Shown: one piece after another, positions 59,316 to 64,000 of the stretch
How positions within the stretch are numbered: the first letter of the stretch is position 1
Layout of the letters: the number at the start of each line of letters is the position of its first letter
Source: Cognataquiflexum gelatinilyticum
Lineage (GTDB): Bacteria; Bacteroidota; Bacteroidia; Cytophagales; Cyclobacteriaceae
Assembly: GCF_024813435.1 (NCBI RefSeq)
Contig: NZ_JANAEZ010000002.1
Span: 558,001 to 622,000 of the forward strand
Reading direction: 5' to 3'
DNA: 64,000 bases
Made by a program: the position numbers and the translations under genes
The notes under the pieces: generated by a model
What the model was told of the DNA's origin: nothing
Database searches by the model: none
Seen by the model: the letters and a program-made list of their open reading frames with translations, nothing else

Positions 59316-62033
59316 ATGAATAAACCCATTTCCTTTTTCCAAGCATTGCTGCTGTTTCTCTTTCTTTTTGGATGCAATCCAAATCCCAAAAACCAAGAAA
59401 TCGAATCACCGACAGGATTTATCCTCAAGGAATCAGACCTCCCCGAATATGAAAGAGACATAGACCATAAAGGCCTCCTCACTGCATTGGGCGACAGGCA
59501 TGATGAATCCATCAGGACCGGAGAACATATTTACAACAACATCTGCTTCAATTGCCATGGAAATCAGGAACAGGTGGGATCGATTCCTACCGCATTCAAA
59601 TTTTGGGAAGATACCTTCAAAGTGGGGAAAGATCCCTATTCGATCTATCAGACCCTTACCCGAGGATATGGGTCCATGCCTCCACAGGTCAACCTTACTC
59701 CAGTAGAGAAGTATGATATCATCAATTACCTGCGGGAAACATACCTACAAAAAGACAGTTCAGAGCGGTATTTTGAAATCGATTCAACCTATTTGGCAGG
59801 CTTGCCCAAGGGAACAACCACCGGGCCTGCCCCAAAGGAATTCAAACCTTGGGCTGAAATGGACTATGGCAACTTTCTGATCAATACCTATGAATTAGTT
59901 GGCCTGAATGCCCCTGAAAGGGAAAGGTCCTCCGGTCCTTCGCCGCTTCCTGACGAAAACCTGATCAATGCCAATTATGCCTACAAAGGAATTGCCGTCA
60001 GACTCGATTCCGGAGAAGGTGGAGTGGCTGCAGGAAATGCATGGATGATGTTTGACCATGACCTGATGAGGGTGGCAGGGGCTTGGACTGGAGAAGGTTT
60101 CATAGATTGGCAGGCTATCCTATTTAATGGAAGTCACAATATTTCCCCAAGGACTACGGGAGATTTACATTTTGAAAATCCCGTGGCACCTGCTTGGGCA
60201 AATCCAAATACCGGAAAATTTGATGATCCTAGGTTTACAGCGAGAGACAAAAGGAAGTTTGGACCATTGCCTAAAGAATGGTCGCATTACAAAGGACTGT
60301 ACCAATACCGAGATAGGGTTATCATTTCCTACACGGTAGGGAATGCCAAAGTATTGGAAACATTCGGTTTGGAAACTTTGGATGGGAAATCTGTTTTTAC
60401 CAGAACTTTAAACATTTCTCCTTCTGAAAAACCTCTGAAAATGAGAATTGCGCCAAGCGGTACATCGGTTGCCGCCTTGGGAGAAGGTGTGGTTTTAAAA
60501 GAAGAGAAGGGATTTACAGTGATGGAAATTCCATCCTCCCGATCCTATAAAATCAAATTATTGGTAGGAAAACCCGGAATGAATGGCCTTCAGCAGTATG
60601 CCAAAACTTCCAATCCTCCTGAAGATCTGTATCTGCTGATCAAAGGGGGACCGGCGAGGTATCCACAAAAATTGACAACTTTAATCCAACAGGGAAGCCA
60701 GGAAGGTCCTTTTCAGGTGGACATCATGAATCCACCTTTTGACAGTCCATGGAAGAATCAATTCAGGTTGAGCGGTCTTGACTTTTTGAAAGACCCCAAC
60801 AAAGGTGTGATTTGTTCTACCGATGGAGATGTTTGGCTGGTGGAAGGATTTACCAAAAATTCCGAAAAACTCACCTGGCAGCGAATCGCCTCAGGTTTGT
60901 TTCAGCCTTTGGGAATAAAAGTGATCGATGAGGAAATTTTTGTCACTTGCAGGGATCAGATTGTCAGACTGCATGATTTCAACGGAGACGGGGAAACCGA
61001 CTTTTATGAAAGTTTCAACAATGACCATCAGGTCACGGACCATTTCCATGAATTTGCGATGGGGCTGCAGGCAGATGAAGAAGGGAATCTCTATTATGCA
61101 AAAAGTGCCCGTCATGCCAGGGAGGCCTTGGTACCCCAACATGGAACTTTGATCAAAGTGAGTAAAGATGGTCTGAACACCGAAATCATTGCTACCGGAT
61201 TCAGGGCTGCAAACGGCGTATGCCTCAACCCTGACGGCACTTTCATTGTGACTGACCAGGAAGGGCATTGGAATCCTATGAACAGAATCAATTGGGTGAA
61301 AAAAGGAGGGTTTTATGGAAATATGTTTGGCTATAATCCACCTGCTGACAGCACTGAAGCAGGCATGGAACAACCTTTGGTATGGGTGGACAGAGAAAGA
61401 GACCAATCACCCTCCGAACTTTTGTGGGTGGACAGCAAAAAGTGGGGACCTCTCAATGGGAAGTTGCTTAACTTTTCCTATGGCTATGGAAAAATCTTTG
61501 TCGTTCCTTTTGAAAAAATCGGGGAGCAAGTTCAGGGAGGTATCTATGAACTGCCGATACCGAGGTTTTCTACGGGAGTAATGCGTGGGCGATTCAATCC
61601 GGGCGATGAGCAACTTTACCTCTGTGGCTTGTCGGCATGGGGTTCCACCCAACCACAGTTGGGAGGGCTTTACCGAATCCGAAGAGTAGATAAGCCAATG
61701 GTAATTCCTGTGGGAATCAAAGCTACTACCAAAGGGATTGAGTTAAGCTTTACAGATGAATTGGATGCACGAAGTGTCGCCGATACAGCCCACTTCACAG
61801 TGAAAACCTGGGATCTGTTGCGATCAAGAAAATATGGGTCTAAACACTACAATGAACAAACATTGTTAGTCACCAAAGCAGTATTGGGTAAAGACAAAAA
61901 ATCAATCCAATTGACCATTCCAGATATCAAACGCACTTGGGGAATGGAAATCCAATACCGGATCAAGGATGAAGATGGCAAAGACTTAAAAGGATTGATT
62001 CAGAATACGATCCATCAATTGGGAGGAAATTAA
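59316..62033 (+). CDS. Large lipoprotein: cytochrome c domain fused to DUF6797 and a beta-propeller
   Basis: I start it at ATG 59316, giving 905 residues and a signal with lipobox (FLFLFGC); an upstream start at 59268 is unlikely. Residues 60-140 form a c-type cytochrome with CFNCH at 77-81 and a Met ligand in GYGSMPPQ. A middle part (NDHDLMRVAGAW-like) resembles DUF6797, and the second half is a sorbosone-dehydrogenase-type propeller (QVTDHFHEFAMGLQADEEGN, GFRAANGVCLNPDGTFIVTD). Such proteins are known from Planctomycetes and Bacteroidota as putative sugar or alcohol oxidases. It ends by overlapping the serine dehydratase gene by 4 bases, convergent. Confidence 0.8.
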   Translation: MNKPISFFQALLLFLFLFGCNPNPKNQEIESPTGFILKESDLPEYERDIDHKGLLTALGDRHDESIRTGEHIYNNICFNCHGNQEQVGSIPTAFKFWEDTFKVGKDPYSIYQTLTRGYGSMPPQVNLTPVEKYDIINYLRETYLQKDSSERYFEIDSTYLAGLPKGTTTGPAPKEFKPWAEMDYGNFLINTYELVGLNAPERERSSGPSPLPDENLINANYAYKGIAVRLDSGEGGVAAGNAWMMFDHDLMRVAGAWTGEGFIDWQAILFNGSHNISPRTTGDLHFENPVAPAWANPNTGKFDDPRFTARDKRKFGPLPKEWSHYKGLYQYRDRVIISYTVGNAKVLETFGLETLDGKSVFTRTLNISPSEKPLKMRIAPSGTSVAALGEGVVLKEEKGFTVMEIPSSRSYKIKLLVGKPGMNGLQQYAKTSNPPEDLYLLIKGGPARYPQKLTTLIQQGSQEGPFQVDIMNPPFDSPWKNQFRLSGLDFLKDPNKGVICSTDGDVWLVEGFTKNSEKLTWQRIASGLFQPLGIKVIDEEIFVTCRDQIVRLHDFNGDGETDFYESFNNDHQVTDHFHEFAMGLQADEEGNLYYAKSARHAREALVPQHGTLIKVSKDGLNTEIIATGFRAANGVCLNPDGTFIVTDQEGHWNPMNRINWVKKGGFYGNMFGYNPPADSTEAGMEQPLVWVDRERDQSPSELLWVDSKKWGPLNGKLLNFSYGYGKIFVVPFEKIGEQVQGGIYELPIPRFSTGVMRGRFNPGDEQLYLCGLSAWGSTQPQLGGLYRIRRVDKPMVIPVGIKATTKGIELSFTDELDARSVADTAHFTVKTWDLLRSRKYGSKHYNEQTLLVTKAVLGKDKKSIQLTIPDIKRTWGMEIQYRIKDEDGKDLKGLIQNTIHQLGGN

Positions 62034-63598
62034 CAATTCTTGTAAAAATACTTCTGCGTCAATCTCGCCTCGATTTCCTTGGCCGTCTTGGTGATAGACA
62101 ATCCTCCGAGATTGGTACATCTCAGGGTATTGGGGATACTTTTTCCCACTTCATACATGGTCTCAATGACTTCATCCAAAGGAATGAGATGGTCATAATC
62201 TGCCAAGGCCATATTGGCACAGGAAAGCGCATTGGAGGCTGCCATCACATTTCTGTTGAGGCATGGAGCTTCTACCCTGTTCCCAATCGGGTCACAAATC
62301 ATTCCCAAAGAACTCTGCAAAGCCATCGAAGCTGCAGAAATACTTTGGTTTAAATTGCCTCCGGCCAAATGGACAATCGCTGCTGCAGCCATTGTGGCAC
62401 CCGAACCACACTCGGCCTGACAGCCTCCCACTTCTGCTGCAAAGGTGGAATGCGCCGCTATAAACACCCCGATTAAACCTGCAATCATTAAAGCTTGGAC
62501 GGTTTCCTCATCAGAAAGCCCCAAAGAATCTGCAACCCCAAGAACTGCACCCGGCATCGCACCGCAGGAACCTGCGGTCGGGGCGGCGACGATCACGCCC
62601 ATGGAACTTTTGACTTCCATGATCGCTGACACATACATGATGATCCGGTTCAGAACATCCCCGCTGATCAGTTTTCTGTCCTCCATCATGGATTTGAATT
62701 TCACAGATTGAGGACCCAAAATTCGGTCTTCGAATTGAGTTCCTTTCAAACCTGTTTCCACCGCATTTTTGAGGATAATGCGGATTTGTTCCATTTTGGC
62801 AAGCACTTCTGCTGAGGTAATATTGCCACGGATACTTTCATATCTGACTGCCAATTCCCAGAGACTCAAATTCTTGTCTTGGTTGTATGCCATCATTTCA
62901 TCGCAGGTAATGAATGGTACGGTTTGGTTTTTTCCTGTAAGGACAGGAAGCACAGGCTTGATCTGTTTCACTTGGGAAACTCCTTCCATTGCCTTTATTT
63001 CCTCAATTAGGGTTTCATTCAAGAATGCAGATGATTTGATTGCTAAAAAATCCCCTTCGTCTGTTTGGATTTCAAGCTCTTCGAAGATACTGGATTGTTG
63101 TAAGTAGGTTTTCAGCTTTTGCTTATCGGTCGCGTAAATCAAGGTCAAAAAACAATCACCGGCCAAAGAAACCTTTGTCCCATCAATTTCGATCACTTCT
63201 ATCATCCCTCCGCCTGTTGAAATGGCAATTACCTGATGGGTCTCCCAAGGATTGCTCAGGGTGATCTTGTAGGTATTGGGATGCTCGGCCTGTATGTCCT
63301 TGATCTCGATATTCACTTTGATCCCTGCTGCACCAAGGTGTATTTCGGAATGAACCAAGCGCTCGTCATAGGCTTCCCAACCCAAGAATCCACCAAACAA
63401 ACCCATATCAGAACCTTGTTCTTTGTGTGTGGTCGCCAAGGAACCGTTTGGATCAAAATCAATCTGGATTTCAGAAATCCTGCCGTCCATCAAGTCATGG
63501 CAGATCCTTCCTATTCTCAAAGAAGCAGCACAATGAGAACTCGAAGGTCCCCTCATAACTGGTCCGATGACGTCATTAAAAATGCTTGGGTAGTTCAT
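62030..63598 (-). CDS. sdaA: L-serine ammonia-lyase, iron-sulfur dependent, single chain
   Basis: The enzyme converts L-serine to pyruvate and ammonia with a [4Fe-4S] cluster. The 522-residue protein joins a beta domain (MRGPSSSHCAASLRIGRI) and an alpha domain with the cluster cysteines in AGSCGAMPG, GGCQAECGSG and CDPIGNRVEAPCLNRN. It is a single-chain type, longer than the 455 residues of E. coli SdaA. The gene is convergent with the cytochrome gene, and their last 4 bases overlap. Confidence 0.93.
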   Translation of the reverse strand: MNYPSIFNDVIGPVMRGPSSSHCAASLRIGRICHDLMDGRISEIQIDFDPNGSLATTHKEQGSDMGLFGGFLGWEAYDERLVHSEIHLGAAGIKVNIEIKDIQAEHPNTYKITLSNPWETHQVIAISTGGGMIEVIEIDGTKVSLAGDCFLTLIYATDKQKLKTYLQQSSIFEELEIQTDEGDFLAIKSSAFLNETLIEEIKAMEGVSQVKQIKPVLPVLTGKNQTVPFITCDEMMAYNQDKNLSLWELAVRYESIRGNITSAEVLAKMEQIRIILKNAVETGLKGTQFEDRILGPQSVKFKSMMEDRKLISGDVLNRIIMYVSAIMEVKSSMGVIVAAPTAGSCGAMPGAVLGVADSLGLSDEETVQALMIAGLIGVFIAAHSTFAAEVGGCQAECGSGATMAAAAIVHLAGGNLNQSISAASMALQSSLGMICDPIGNRVEAPCLNRNVMAASNALSCANMALADYDHLIPLDEVIETMYEVGKSIPNTLRCTNLGGLSITKTAKEIEARLTQKYFYKNC

Positions 63599-63629
63599 GG
63601 GATATTTCTTTCACGTTAATTTAATGAAT

Positions 63630-63749
63630 TTAGGGAGTATTCATTAAATCGGTCAATATAATTTTGTCCCCGTATGTGTTGACTGCCAACAGTTTGTTAC
63701 TCAAATTTCCAAATGAATCCTTCCAATCGAAGTTTATTACCCATTTCAT
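63630..63749 (-). other. Possible small open frame or gene remnant
   Basis: A 39-residue frame (MKWVINFDWKDSFGNLSNKL...) reads like protein, and it stays open for nine codons upstream of the ATG back to a TAA. It lies between the truncated gene at the window edge and sdaA. It may be the 3' end of a decayed gene. I have no family match. Confidence 0.3.
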
Positions 63750-63784
63750 CCAGTCACCATGAATGGTAATAACTTATCCAACCC

Positions 63785-64000
63785 TTACTTTTTCTTCTGC
63801 GCGGCCAGCCATTCCATGATGGTGACCGGTCGTCCGTTGAGTATGACTGGAGATCCGTCCAGATCCGTTCTGGCGGTATTGGCATGGGAATAAATCCAAG
63901 ACCAATGTCCGTTGTAGCGGTAATTTTCTCCTCCATAAAATCCCGTGATGTCGGTGACATGGTCATAATAGGACAAAATCACATTTTTTGCACCGGCCTG
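63785..64000 (-). CDS. C-terminal 71 residues of an unrecognised protein, cut by the window edge
   Basis: The leftward frame is open to the window edge (QAGAKNVILSYYDHVTDITG...) and ends GRPVTIMEWLAAQKKK. The dense aromatic residues (RYNGHWSWIYSHAN) suggest an extracellular carbohydrate-acting protein, but this is a guess; more sequence to the right would decide. The start lies outside the window. Confidence 0.6.
   Translation of the reverse strand, partial: QAGAKNVILSYYDHVTDITGFYGGENYRYNGHWSWIYSHANTARTDLDGSPVILNGRPVTIMEWLAAQKKK

Noticed and set aside
1..64000. CRISPR array, rRNA operon or replication origin
   Set aside because: No regularly spaced repeats, no rRNA sequence and no cluster of DnaA-box-like sites beside dnaA or a partition gene were seen.

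Overview
The window comes from a Bacteroidota chromosome, most likely order Cytophagales and close to Cyclobacteriaceae. This rests on AT-rich coding sequence, promoters of the TTTG / TAnnTTTG type, many lipoproteins and TonB-dependent receptors, periplasmic Gfo/Idh/MocA oxidoreductases with twin-arginine signals, and the order rplQ-carA-eno after the ribosomal cluster. The genus is an inference; no 16S gene is present.

Region 1 (1-19.5 kb) is the housekeeping core, all on the + strand: the 3' part of fusA, then rpsJ, the S10, spc and alpha clusters with secY, map, infA and rpoA, ending at rplQ, followed by carA and eno. A terminator and a good promoter lie between rpsJ and rplC, so the S10 gene belongs to the fusA (str) transcript and the rest starts anew. 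rpmD and rpmJ are short genes that are easy to miss.

Region 2 (19.5-31 kb) starts with an outer-membrane gene broken by one in-frame TAA. It is followed by a GMC oxidoreductase / gluconate-dehydrogenase subunit 3 pair and a vitamin B12 uptake locus. An ABC importer (btuF-btuC-btuD-like) is transcribed to the left. To the right, a cobalamin riboswitch precedes a TonB receptor (btuB-like) that overlaps a surface beta-propeller lipoprotein resembling BtuG. The pyrR-pyrB pair follows, convergent with the propeller gene.

Region 3 (32-48.7 kb) holds an EVE-domain gene with a secreted protein of unknown role, a PolX-like protein whose polymerase site looks dead, a YiiX-like amidase, and a sugar-related set (two Gfo/Idh/MocA proteins, a DUF6807/PmoA-like protein and a divergent ThuA protein). 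A degraded second copy of part of the ThuA gene lies 2 kb away. An isoquinoline-oxidoreductase-like molybdenum enzyme pair and a third Gfo/Idh/MocA gene follow.

Region 4 (48.8-51.4 kb) is a small accessory island beside tRNA-Asn: an orphan secreted protein, a decayed membrane-protein gene with two in-frame TAA codons and a frameshift, and a HigB-HigA toxin-antitoxin pair.

Region 5 (51.4-64 kb) has a penicillin-acylase-family lipoprotein, three lipoproteins of unknown role (two sharing a duplicated 5' leader), a FecA-like TonB receptor, a large cytochrome c / beta-propeller lipoprotein, L-serine dehydratase, and the 3' end of a gene cut by the window edge. I saw no IS element, prophage, CRISPR array or rRNA operon.
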